A stretch of 64,000 bases of DNA. Source: Spirodela intermedia (lineage: Eukaryota > Streptophyta > Magnoliopsida > Alismatales > Araceae). This document shows positions 1 to 9,685 of the stretch, piece after piece (within the stretch, counting starts at the first letter, position 1; every line of letters begins with the position of its first letter). The position numbers were made by a program, and so were the translations under genes. The notes beneath the pieces are model-generated. The model was given only the letters and a program-made list of their open reading frames with translations, was not told the DNA's origin and searched no databases. Location: the NCBI GenBank assembly GCA_902729315.2, contig LR746269.1:9336231-9400230 (forward strand), written 5' to 3'.

Positions 1-1879
1 CTAGTCCCCGACAAGGTCAGCTTCAAGGGACTGCTCAACGTGGAATACGATCCTACTGGGGGCTCAAGCCCGAGAATCTCCGGATTCTGCATCGACGTAT
101 TTAACGCTGTGATGAGGAGGGTCCATTACAAAGTAGATTATGAGTATATATCATCGACGACGACCGGGGTCCATTGAGTACGGTCGAAAACTGGAGTTCA
201 CGGGGCTACGACGACCTCGTAAACTCGGTTTTCACCAAGGTAAAGCTCATCGAGGAAGGCTGCTTCTTTTCTTTTTCTTCCTTCTTCTATCATCGGTTAA
301 TTATGAATATTTATCGGTACTGTTTTCTTACGATACAAAAATACTCAACAAGGTCAACATATTTTGTGTTGAACAGGAATTTGATGCCGTCGTGGGGGAC
401 ACGACCATAATGGCCAATCGGTCCGACAGAGTAAACTTCACACTACCCTACACCGAGACGGGGATATGGATGCTTGTCCGAACCAGGCCGAATGAGAGCG
501 TCAACGGGTGGATATTCCTGGATCCGCTGGAGACGGATCTCTGGGTGGGCAGCTTGGCCTTCTTCTTCTTCACCGGCTTCGCAGTGTGGGCGATCGAGCA
601 GCGGATCAACTCGGAGTTCAGGGGCCCTCCCCAACAACAGTTCGGCACCGCCGTCTACTTCGTCTTCTCAACCCTCGTCTTCTCTCACAGTTAAGTCGGA
701 GGATACCCACCCTCCTGAACCTATCCCTTCTGTAACTTTCGGGATGGTGACTCGATTAAGCGCCGCCTTCCCCGTCTGTTCATCTTCCAGGGGAGAGGCT
801 GAGGAGTAACTTATCTCGGCTCGTGGTGATGGTGTGGGTGTTCGTCGTGCTCATCTTCGTGTCGACCTACACTGCGAGCTTGGCGTCGATGCTCACGGCG
901 CAACGGCTTCAGCCCTCCACGTTGGAGGGCCTCCGCATAAATGGCGAGTTTGTTGGTTACCAAACAGGCTCTTTTGTGGAGGGCCTCTTTGGGCAACTGA
1001 ACTTCGACCCATCTAAGCTGAGGGCGTACGGGTCTCCAGAGGAATACGAGGATGCCCTCTCGAAAGGAAGCCGCAATGGCGGAGTGTCGGCCATCTTCGA
1101 CGAGATGCCGTACCTCAGGATCTTCCTCGGCAATCGATGCAGCGAGTACAGCGTCTTCGGGCCTGTAGTCAACACCAAAGGCTTCGGATTTGTGAGCCCC
1201 GATCCACCTCATCATCTCGCAGCCATCTGACTCCCGGGGTTCTTGCGCCGTTCTGACCTCCTATCCTGTCGGAAAACCGCAGGTGTTTTCCAAGGGCTCT
1301 GGTCTCGCGGCCGACGCGTCGAGGGCCATTCTGGAGGCCACGGAGAGTGGGTTGATGGCGCAGCTGGAGAAGAAGTGGTTCGGGGATGAAATCTCCTGCA
1401 GGCTCAAGAACAGTGTCGCCGAGTTCCACAGGCTGAGCTTCAAGAGCTTTTCGGGCCTCTTCATCGTGAGCGGCGCCGTTTCGGCGGCGGCCGTCTTCGT
1501 CTTTCTCGGCAGGTACGTCTGCAGGAACTGGGACGAGCTGAGGACCCTGTCCTCCGGGAGGCCCTTTCCGAAGAGAGTCGTCGCGTGGGCGAGGCACTAC
1601 GTCCGGATGGAGCCCACCGCCGTCTCCGGGGTGGACGAGCCCGCGGTGCTGGGTCGCAGTGGCGCTGCCGTGGCGCCGGCGGAGGAAGCTGCCTACCCCG
1701 CGCCGGCCGCTTCAGCCACCAGGGTTCACCCGGGAGCTTCCGGGTCCTCTACTAATGGAGGCTGCGCAGTCGGAAGGGAGGATATCCGCTCCTCGTCAAC
1801 TGACGAGCCTTCTTCCAGCGCGACGCCTGCGAGGGGACCTCCCTCTACGGAGCTCACACTCAGAAATGGGCGAGGATGA
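1..1879 (+). pseudogene. GLR: Glutamate receptor-like channel, 3' part, frameshifted (left-arm copy)
   Basis: This is the downstream part of a plant ionotropic glutamate receptor-like gene, a Ca2+-permeable ligand-gated channel subunit of the plasma membrane or endomembranes. The window opens inside exon 2 (to 239). Exon 3 is 377-689 (second half of ligand lobe S1, M1, pore loop), exon 4 is 791-1191 (M2 with the motif TYTASL, then S2), and exon 5 is 1283-1879 (end of S2, M4, cytosolic tail). All introns have GT-AG ends and phases match the intact paralog at 39,655-42,961. An AT-rich run near 140-150 throws the reading frame, so translation stops at about 177 before the channel domain. The mirror copy at 35,203-38,574 has the same lesion. 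The 5' half lies outside the window. A pseudogene or truncated-protein gene is the best reading. Confidence 0.82.
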
Positions 1880-1887
1880 TCAATGTC

Positions 1888-1934
<47 letters not shown>
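1888..1934. repeat. (CT)n microsatellite just after the GLR stop codon
   Basis: An uninterrupted CT run starts within about 10 bases of the GLR stop. The equivalent tracts beside the right-arm copy (35,166-35,193) and the spacer pseudogene (14,178-14,206) are shorter, so the tract is an old part of the GLR 3' region that has changed length. Confidence 0.9.
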
Positions 1935-1938
<4 letters not shown>

Positions 1939-1979
1939 TTTCTGCAACCTTAGTAGTATCCTGCTCTATTTTCGCTCTC

Positions 1980-2940
1980 AATACTACATCACGTTGAGGG
2001 TATAAAATAAGTGAAAGCATAAAATCATTAGAAAGTTCATTTTTTTCGGTTAATGCAATCTAAATAGCAACATAACTATATTGGAGTCGTAGAGAATGAT
2101 CCCCCATTGAGCCTTAGTGGTCTCCAATCATCTCATATGTTTTCCCTAATCTTTTGGTAAAAGGCGTATGAGCTGCCATCTTTGTTCTAAGACATGTGGG
2201 GGGGTGTGCTATGTTAGCAGGGTGTGTTGTCAAGTGGAACTCTACTTTGTAAGACAATTCTTCTAAAATAAAAGTATTTTTGTGTGACTGTACAAGATTT
2301 TTGCAAACCATGTAAATTTAGTGTATTTTATGTTCTTATCTTAATCTTCATTGTGTGACAAGAGAATGAAGATGCTCGCCATCTCCAACAACAGATATTA
2401 TGGCATCTGATTTTGTGTTCAAGAAATAAGGTCAAGATCAACAAGTTGAATATGAGTGATTTTGTGTTCAAGAAAATGTAGACAAATGATTGCTTGTATG
2501 AGAATAAGTTATATTATTTGTTACTTAGTTTGAAGTCATATAAGATGTTGCAAAAAAATTGAGAGATGATTGATGGTAGTCAAGAACATTGTGTTCAATA
2601 TTTTGAATGAGAACACCACAATAAATCTTATGATGACTCTTTTCAAATATATGAGGAGCCATTAACATCAAATAATATGTATTTGAGTAATATGTGTTCA
2701 ATTTAAAAATGATAGAATGCTTATTTTTTTAGAGTCACATCAAAAAGTTGAGCTCCATGGATATTGAAAAGTCTCATTATTAAATGATAGGTCATGTATA
2801 TTTGACAAAGTCATAGTTTATAACTTAAATATTTTAAGAAGACCATGCAGTCAAGGTAAACTTATTTTCATGAGATCTTAGACCATTTACTGCATTTTAT
2901 TAAATCAAAAAGGCTTTTACTTGACTCTGATCTACTATAC
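1980..2940 (-). repeat. Dispersed repeat R, left-arm copy (GLR 3' flank)
   Basis: AT-rich non-coding DNA just downstream of the GLR gene. Clearly related copies, all in the opposite orientation to this one, lie at 18,061-18,953 plus 20,688-21,120, at 30,205-30,990 and at 33,808-35,165. Shared landmarks are the stretch around 'gagatggcgagcatcttc' and the stretch around 'ggagctcaactttttgatg'. No open reading frame of any length and no retroelement protein is encoded, so I treat R as GLR flanking DNA that was duplicated with GLR copies. Confidence 0.75.
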
Positions 2941-2950
2941 TAGATGAGAA

Positions 2951-2992
<42 letters not shown>

Positions 2993-3115
2993 CACGTAGA
3001 AAAATTAGAAGAAGGAGAGGTAATTTTTTTAATGAATTCTTCATAATTTTCAAGTTACTAATGGGCTTAATAATGGCTTGATTACAGCAGGGCCACTAGT
3101 ATCTATCTTTCTCTT

Positions 3116-3148
<33 letters not shown>

Positions 3149-3255
3149 CTCCTTCTCTCTCTCTCCTCACACGCAGACACACATTGGGCTAGACTAGGCC
3201 GTGTGTTGTTGGGACTCATGACGATTGATTAATGGGCTGATGTGCGAGGGTGAAC
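2941..3255. other. AT-rich and CT-rich spacer with (TA)n at 2,954-2,989
   Basis: Simple-sequence DNA between repeat R and the CSLC 3' flank: a (TA)n tract, then CT/TA tracts near 3,110-3,150. It matches 29,940-30,210 of the right arm except for about 50 extra bases near 3,203-3,252. I see no gene here. Confidence 0.7.
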
Positions 3256-4178
3256 CTGAGGCGGTTAAATTTCCGTTACAGCAGTGCGCCCTGTCTCCGT
3301 CTGACTTCCTCTTCCGGAGACGTGGATAACGGAGAAGCGGTCCCATCTCACACTCTGGCCCCTAGAATGTCGGGCCACGGCAGGTTGTAGTGGGCCAACG
3401 GAGAGGGGGCCCCCGCTAGCGGCCGTTTTGTCGCCGCCCTCTTCCCAAACCAGAGAGAAGCGAGGTTCGGGACGGCACCTCGCCGGCGAGAAGCCACGCC
3501 TCCGAGGCCCCCCAAGAGAAGGCCTCCCAGGTGGGGCCAGCTTCTCGTCGTCCACCATGGGTGGCGGCGGAGTCGCCGCCGGAGGGCAGCCGGAGCATGT
3601 GCAGGGCGGCGCAAGGGCCAAAGCGGGCTGCGGCAGAGCATGGCCGTCGGCTTCTGCAGGTGGAGAGAGGAGAAACCAGGCTCCATAAACCTCAGCTCCT
3701 CATCTGGGCAATGGCGTTCTACCATCTGGAAGAAGAAAACGACGGTCGGGGACCCCCAGCCCGGCCAGAAACCGCACGGCAGATGGCCACCTGACGCAAA
3801 AGAACGAAGAGATTTTGACATCACATTTAACTTGGAATAGACAGAGCTTATCAAGATTTACAGGTACCTGTTACATGAGCTCAGTATCGCAGGATTGAAC
3901 AAGAAGAAGAAGGAGAAGGAGAAGAAACCCTAGGGGCTCTGAGAACACAGAGGGGGCTTGTCTTCACAGAGAGCAACACCACCCGGAGCTAGGACGAACA
4001 GGGGGGGGGGGAGAGAGAGAGAGAGAGAGACTCTGTGCCTATTACAAAATAATTGATGGGTCTGTTCGGAAAAGAAAACTGTTGGGCGGCTGGCTGTAGG
4101 TAGTATAGAAGTATTGAAGCGGTATGAATTGTTCTTCGGGTGGTTCTTCTTGATTCCTGCGGTGTTCTTCTGCGCCGG
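3256..4178. other. GC-rich non-coding block downstream of CSLC (left copy)
   Basis: This stretch follows the 3' end of the left CSLC gene. It has several overlapping frames on both strands, none resembling a known protein, and the mirror copy (29,010-29,930) carries indels that alter those frames, so I do not call a gene. It contains 'aaaccctag' at about 3,924, a telo-box-like motif often seen in plant 5' leaders, and a G/GA tract at 4,002-4,030. It may hold the CSLC 3' UTR or a non-coding transcript. Confidence 0.55.
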
Positions 4179-6519
4179 TTACGTAATCTGCTCGCCCACA
4201 AGATCGAGGCCGACGAGGAGAAAAGAAATCCCCTGGAAGAGGAGGAAATAGAAATGGATCCCTTGGGCGGACAGGAGGCTCCGGACGGCGGCGGTGAGGA
4301 GGAGCAGGGCGAGGAAGAGCTCCTTCCTGTATATCTTGTTCGCCTTCTTCTTGACGGGGGGAGCTTCCACTCGCTGTTCGTTCAGCTTGGCGAGCTCACT
4401 CTCAGAGGCGCCTCTGTGCAGCTGCTGCTGGGTCAACAGCTTTGACTCTCTCTCGGCCGCCGCCAGCAAGTCGGGCTCCGAAGACCTCCCGGCCTTCTTG
4501 GTGACGATCCACTCGTACGAGCTGCCCAGCTGGAAGAGCCCCGATACCATGGCGTGGAACTTGGTGACGGACATGGTGTTCTCGAAGAGGAGATAGGGGA
4601 CGATGAAAGGGAAAGATCTTGGCGCCGGGAGGATGTTCAGGAAGGACATGAAGAAGGGGATGTAGCAGATGACCCACGGGGGCAGCTCGGCCTCGGGAAC
4701 GAACATGGTCAACGGCAGGATTACGCAGAACAGCGTGAACGAGTAGAACGGGAGGATGAGCTTCCTCAGCAGGAAGAAGAGAAGGATCAGATTCGCCTTC
4801 TTCCATGTCGGGACCTGCCATTCAAACCCCAAGACTGGTTCCTCAGAAATCCATTATAATGGAAAGTTTGGAGGCGGCGCCGCCGCCGCCGAGAAGGGAG
4901 GAGCACTCACCTTTGACTTTATGATCGTCGGGAGACATAGGCGGAAGAGCTGCATCGGGCCCGAATGCCAGCGGTGCTGCTGCTTCCGGTAGGCCTCGTA
5001 GCACTCGGGAAGCTCGCACAGGACCTGCGAAGAGAAGGGTCAACGCCAAACGCGGGAGAGAATGTATGACGGCCGTTAATAGACCAGAAGAAGAGCACCT
5101 TGACGTCGTTGAGGAAGATGAACTTCCACCCGCAGAGATGGGCTCGGACGGCGATGTCCATGTCCTCGACGGTGGTCCTCTCGAGCCATCCGCCAGACTC
5201 CTCCAGGGCCTTTCTCCTCCACACGCCCGCCGTCCCGTTGAACCCGAAGAAGTTCAAGAAGACGCCGTTGACCTGCTGCTCCACCTCGAAGTGGAAGCAC
5301 AGGTTGACGTTCTGGAGACGGGTGAGCAGGTTCTCGTCCTTGTTCACGAAGCTCCAGCGGGCCTGAACCAGGCCAAGCTCGGGGTCGCCCTGCTCCGAGC
5401 AAAAAGACGCCATTTTCAGGCAGGAAGGTCACTGGGTATGTCTCGTCAATGGGGAGGACGATGACCTGAAAATGCGGGATCGTCTGCGTGAGGAAGTCTC
5501 TGTTGGGCTGGAAGTCAGCGTCGAAAATGGCGACGAACTCGTACTCCTTGACGTAGTCGCAGCTCATGGCCGACTTCAGGTTGCCAGCCTTGTAGCCGGT
5601 GCGGACCAGGCGATGGCGGTAGACGATGTTGACCCCCCGCTGGCTCCACTTGGCGACCTCGCCTCTGATCAACTGCATGATGGACTCGTCGTCGGAGTCG
5701 TCGAGGACCTGAACCAGCAGGCGATCTCTCGGCCAGTCGAACTGGCAGATTGCACTGATGGATTGCTCGTACACCTGCACACGATTTCCATCCACCGGGG
5801 GTCATCGATTGCTCCACGTTTCTAGGAAGAAGAAGAAGAAGAAGAAGAAGAAGAAGCAGCAGCAGAAGAAGAAGAAGGATTACCTCCCTCTCATTGCACA
5901 TTGGAATCTGAACAAGAACCATGGGGTAATGTTGGTGGGGGGATTCGGGGTCGTCGGATTTGAAGGGGTCGCTGTCGATTGTGGGCTTGATCCCCTTAAG
6001 CTTGATCCAGAGGCAGCCGAGGCAAAGGACGGTGCGATCCAGAGACTGGATGATGAACAGGACGACGCAGAAGCTCGACAAGGATTGAATGGGGGAGGCG
6101 ATGTAGTCGGATCGGAAGGAGAGCCAGGAGAGATAGGCCGCGTGCATCCAGCTCTTGATCTCCTCCGTCTCCGGCAGGGGAAGGAGGGGCCCCTGGAAGT
6201 GCCACCCCTTCCAGTGGGCCACGATTTCGACCAAGAGGGTCGCCAGGGACAGCGCCAGGAAGCCCTTGATGAACCTGAAGAGGACCTTGTCGCCGTCGCC
6301 GGAGAGGCTCTGCCGGAGCTCCAAGCGCTTCTTGGCGGCTCTGAGCAGAGCCCACAATGTCGCCGCCGGCCACGCGACGCAGCCGGCGGCCCTGTGAGCC
6401 CTCAGGAGCAGGACCCAGGTGAACTGTTTCGCGTTCTTCCCCCGCCCCTTCTCCCTCCCCTGCAACGCGGAAACGGCCGCCCTCCCCATCTCGACGATGG
6501 AGTAGCTAGATTTCTCCAT
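4179..6519 (-). CDS. CSLC: Cellulose synthase-like C glucan synthase (left-arm copy)
   Basis: CSLC proteins are Golgi family-2 glycosyltransferases that make the beta-1,4-glucan backbone of xyloglucan. Five exons are read: 6,519-5,884, 5,774-5,466, 5,389-5,099, 5,024-4,911 and 4,814-4,179. All introns are GT-AG and phase 0, giving 661 residues, normal for the family. Visible catalytic motifs are VLDDSDD (first Asp), FDADFQP (DxD), TVEDMD (catalytic Asp) and QQHRW (QxxRW). N-terminal and C-terminal hydrophobic segments flank the glycosyltransferase core. The start is the ATG at 6,519; an upstream in-frame ATG near 6,594 meets a TAG after nine codons and cannot extend the protein. Intron 1 holds a (GAA)n/(CTT)n tract. 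The copy looks intact and its mirror copy at 26,669-29,009 has the same predicted protein. It is transcribed towards the adjacent GLR gene. Confidence 0.92.
5824..5878. repeat. (GAA)n/(CAG)n tract inside CSLC intron 1
   Basis: A trinucleotide tract immediately next to the intron 1 donor site. On the coding strand it reads as CTT/CTG repeats and gives a spurious poly-leucine frame. The mirror tract at 27,310-27,364 is the same. Confidence 0.9.
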
Positions 6520-7527
6520 CGCCACGACCACCGGCGAGCCCTTGTCCTCCTTCTTCTTCCCCGACTAGCCGGACAAGGACAGCCCCGGCGACATTCTCTC
6601 CTCCGGGGAGAAAACTCTGTACCTATCAGAAGCCCAGAGCCAAATATCAAAACCAGAGCCCCTCGCCCAAGACACGGCCCCCCATCTCCTATTGCAGAGC
6701 TCCCACCTCAAGTGAGGCGAGGGAGAGAAAGGGGAGAGAGGAGGAGGAAGAAGAACAAACTGGGTCTGGGACCCCGGTCCTCCGCCCTCCGTACCTCTCG
6801 CAGACACCACTCTTAATGGGGAAAGGTATCGTCCGCAGTTGTAAAGCTCAATCCATGAAGGCCTTAAATCAGCACCTCCGTCCACAGAATCTCAACCCCC
6901 CTCCCATTTTCACTTCTCCGAGAGTCACCACCTACCGTGATGAGGGAGCAGGTAGGAGAAACAAGGAAGAACCCTCCACTGAGGGATACCCACTCCGCCC
7001 TTCTTCAAGGCAGGCCGAGAGACCAATGCAATGCGGATTTCCAGGCTCCACGTCGCCGTCCACCGCGGCCAGTCAACCCTCTGTACAGTCTTCCTATCGA
7101 TCGATCACGGGGGAAGAGAGTGAGAGCGTCGTCAACCTCTGTAGAAGCCCCCGCACATCCGGCGACGTGTCAGCTCCTCGGATGGGAACATTAGGCTGGC
7201 GAAATTATGGGAAAACCCAAAAAAGAGAGAATATTTTATTGATAAATTCTTTTTTTCCTCGAAGGGAGGATTTTTAATTTTTAAAATATTCGGCTAAATG
7301 TTTAAAACGCGGGCCTTGTAGCATCCTTGCTGGGCTCTCAGTCAAATGGGCCTTTCTAAACTGAATCGTGGTTTTGGCCTGGCAGTAATAGTCACATGGT
7401 GCACCACAAGCTCTGTTGGCGGATCCCGTTTCACCCGAATTCCACCTGCGAGTGACCACCGACACGTTAATTTCGCAAGAGTCCTCCTCTCTGGAAACAT
7501 TATAATTGAAGACAAGTCAACCTTGTA

Positions 7528-7570
<43 letters not shown>

Positions 7571-8482
7571 ACTCACTCACTCTGAAACGAAGAGTGGAGA
7601 CATGGGTTGACTCATTAGGGAGATGAAGAGTAGTATGTACAGGTTCAATGTATGTATACTACAGCTGGGAAGGTGGGGGGGGTTGGCCTTGGATATAAAA
7701 TTGCGGTTGCTGTACGATCATGGGGAGACGTTTGACTTAAACCCAGTGTCGATTGCCTTCACCTCTCTTCCATACGTGGCTGGCCAGGCGACGAAATTCA
7801 ACATGCAAGCGTGCATCCATGTGCCACTTATTTGACCGCACGATATTTTGACTCTCTCTCTCTCTACTTCCCTCGGCAAGTTAAGTGGGGGACATAAAGT
7901 TGATGTCGAGGCACGCCTAGGAGTCGCAGCTAATTGAAAGATCTTTTGGGGGACTAAGAGATAAAAAAAAGATACGAATACTATCGAATATACTTTCAAA
8001 AAACTATATATCCACGTGACGACAGGGGTCTGGTGGACGCGCGAGTTACGCTGGATCCTCCTCGCTCTCGAGCTGGATTAAATGGCGGTCGGAAGCAGGT
8101 ATGGCTCGAGCCATCTACGTGAGGATACGCCAGATTATTGGGTGATTTTACTCCACCCTCATTATGAAGCTTTTAATTAATAAAAATAATCGATTTAGTC
8201 AACTCCAACCCACTATTTAATGCTCCGGCTGCTCAAACGGTTGACTAGGTTAATTGATGGCAGGGCCCACCAGATGGGGTAGATCTGATCTGGCCGGGGA
8301 GATTCAGTCCCTGCAACCCATTTCGGGAGGGGATGAGAGTTTGACCCCGGACCATACTCAGATGGGGTCAACCAATGAAGATTATCTTCTAATCACGGAG
8401 GATCTTGGGGTTTTATGATCTTTACTGGGCGGTGGGAAGCGGTATCTGATGATGGGAAGAGCACAGGAGATGGTGGAGGTGT
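6520..8482. promoter_or_regulatory. CSLC 5' region and UTR7 3' flank (left copy)
   Basis: This interval lies upstream of CSLC and downstream of UTR7, both on the minus strand. It must contain the CSLC 5' leader and promoter. A nine-codon upstream reading frame ending in TAG lies at about 6,594-6,565, in frame with the main CSLC start. A CT/CACT tract lies at 7,532-7,580. Short frames are present but none resembles a known protein. I see no convincing TATA element. Confidence 0.5.
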
Positions 8483-8681
8483 CTACTTATGCCGGGCTTC
8501 GGTGTCTGATGGCGCCTTGCGGTGCCTGGCCTTCTTCTGCTGGTATTTGGCGTAGGAATACCACACGCCGCCGGCCGTGTTGATGACCAGCCCTGTCACA
8601 TTGAGGGCGTGTACTTCCACGCCGCCCAGCGTGACGAACCCAAGGGTCTGAAGAATGGTAGGCACGTTAGATATTGATGAG

Positions 8682-8721
<40 letters not shown>

Positions 8722-9639
8722 GGGGAGTGCTCACAGTTGACCCCACGCCCTTGAGAACTCCAACAATGGTTGTCGTGAGAGCGGAGTTGACGATGGTGCA
8801 CCAGAACATGGTGAAGTTGAGAACGATTCCCATCACCAGAGAGAGAATGAATATCACCAGAAACGCCACAGAATTATCCTACCAGAGGAAGATAAAGAAA
8901 GGAGATGCCGCTTTAAAGATGCTTATGGTATCCTAGCATAGCTTCTTTGAAACTAAAAGAATATGCCAGAAAAGGCTAGCCCGGCCTTGGATTCTTGGGG
9001 CATGGGCTTTTCTACAATCACTCATGTGGCACCGCCCCCCCCCCTCTCTCTCTCTCTCTCTATTTCCATCTATCTATCTATCTATCTCTCTCTATCTATC
9101 TATCTGTCTCTTTCTCTCTCGCCACAACATAATCACATAAATGAGACTTCAGAAGAATTTTTATCATGATTCATTTGAACTACCAAATAAGAAGAATTAT
9201 TAATACAGCGGAAATAAAGAGTAAGATGCTGACCTTTTCAAATAACAAGGATAAGGAATGTGGAATCTCCCCTGTAGCTGTGATAAGTACAAGGAGAAAT
9301 GGCAGTGACAGAAAGCTGTTATAGAACATCAGCTCAACGGAGGAGAGCCCATCCTCTGCTCCTGATTTCTCCACCAGAAGCAGATACATTGTCTACACGG
9401 ACAATAATAAATAATATTTAAGCAATAAGGTGGCAACAGGGGATGGGTAAGCTGAAATCGCTAGATAATGCACAAGCCCATATATTACCTGGAAGAAGAC
9501 AGAAGTCAGAGCCATGGTGTACCCGAAAAGGTCAAAGGAGAAGTCACCCAGTGCAGCGATGATGACCCCAACAGCGACTAATATAACTGAAAGTGCGACC
9601 TGACAGACAAGCAAGGTCGAGATGGACAGGTCAATCTGA

Positions 9640-9685
<46 letters not shown>

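Larger units (their letters stand above)
1..9207 (+). repeat. Left arm of large inverted duplication (GLR-CSLC-UTR7 3' end)
   Basis: This arm reads as the reverse complement of 23,814-37,082. Paired coordinates sum to 37,082 over the GLR part, 33,188 over CSLC and 33,194 over the UTR7 3' end, so long blocks are colinear with only small indels. Translations of matched blocks are identical or differ by one or two residues. The arm is cut by the window start, so its full length is unknown. It ends at 9,207 inside UTR7 intron 5, where the left copy continues into intact UTR7 exons and the right copy switches to retrotransposon DNA. Left-specific differences include about 50 extra bases near 3,203-3,252 and the absence of the Copia block found at 31,106-33,807. 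Confidence 0.93.

Noticed and set aside
3348-3854. Arg/Pro-rich frames downstream of CSLC
   Set aside because: Overlapping frames on both strands, disrupted by indels between the two arms, and no family resemblance.
5515-6531. A 338-residue frame with a long poly-leucine run
   Set aside because: It is CSLC exon 1 read through the (CTT)n tract of intron 1 and out of frame into exon 2. The poly-leucine is intronic.
5758-6816. A 352-residue plus-strand frame (mirror at 26,372-27,430)
   Set aside because: Antisense shadow of CSLC exon 1 and its GC-rich codons, with lysine runs from the GAA tract; no resemblance to any protein family.
6816-7277. A 153-residue frame upstream of CSLC (also 25,911-26,372)
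   Set aside because: No family resemblance and no codon-level evidence; it lies in the promoter and leader region.
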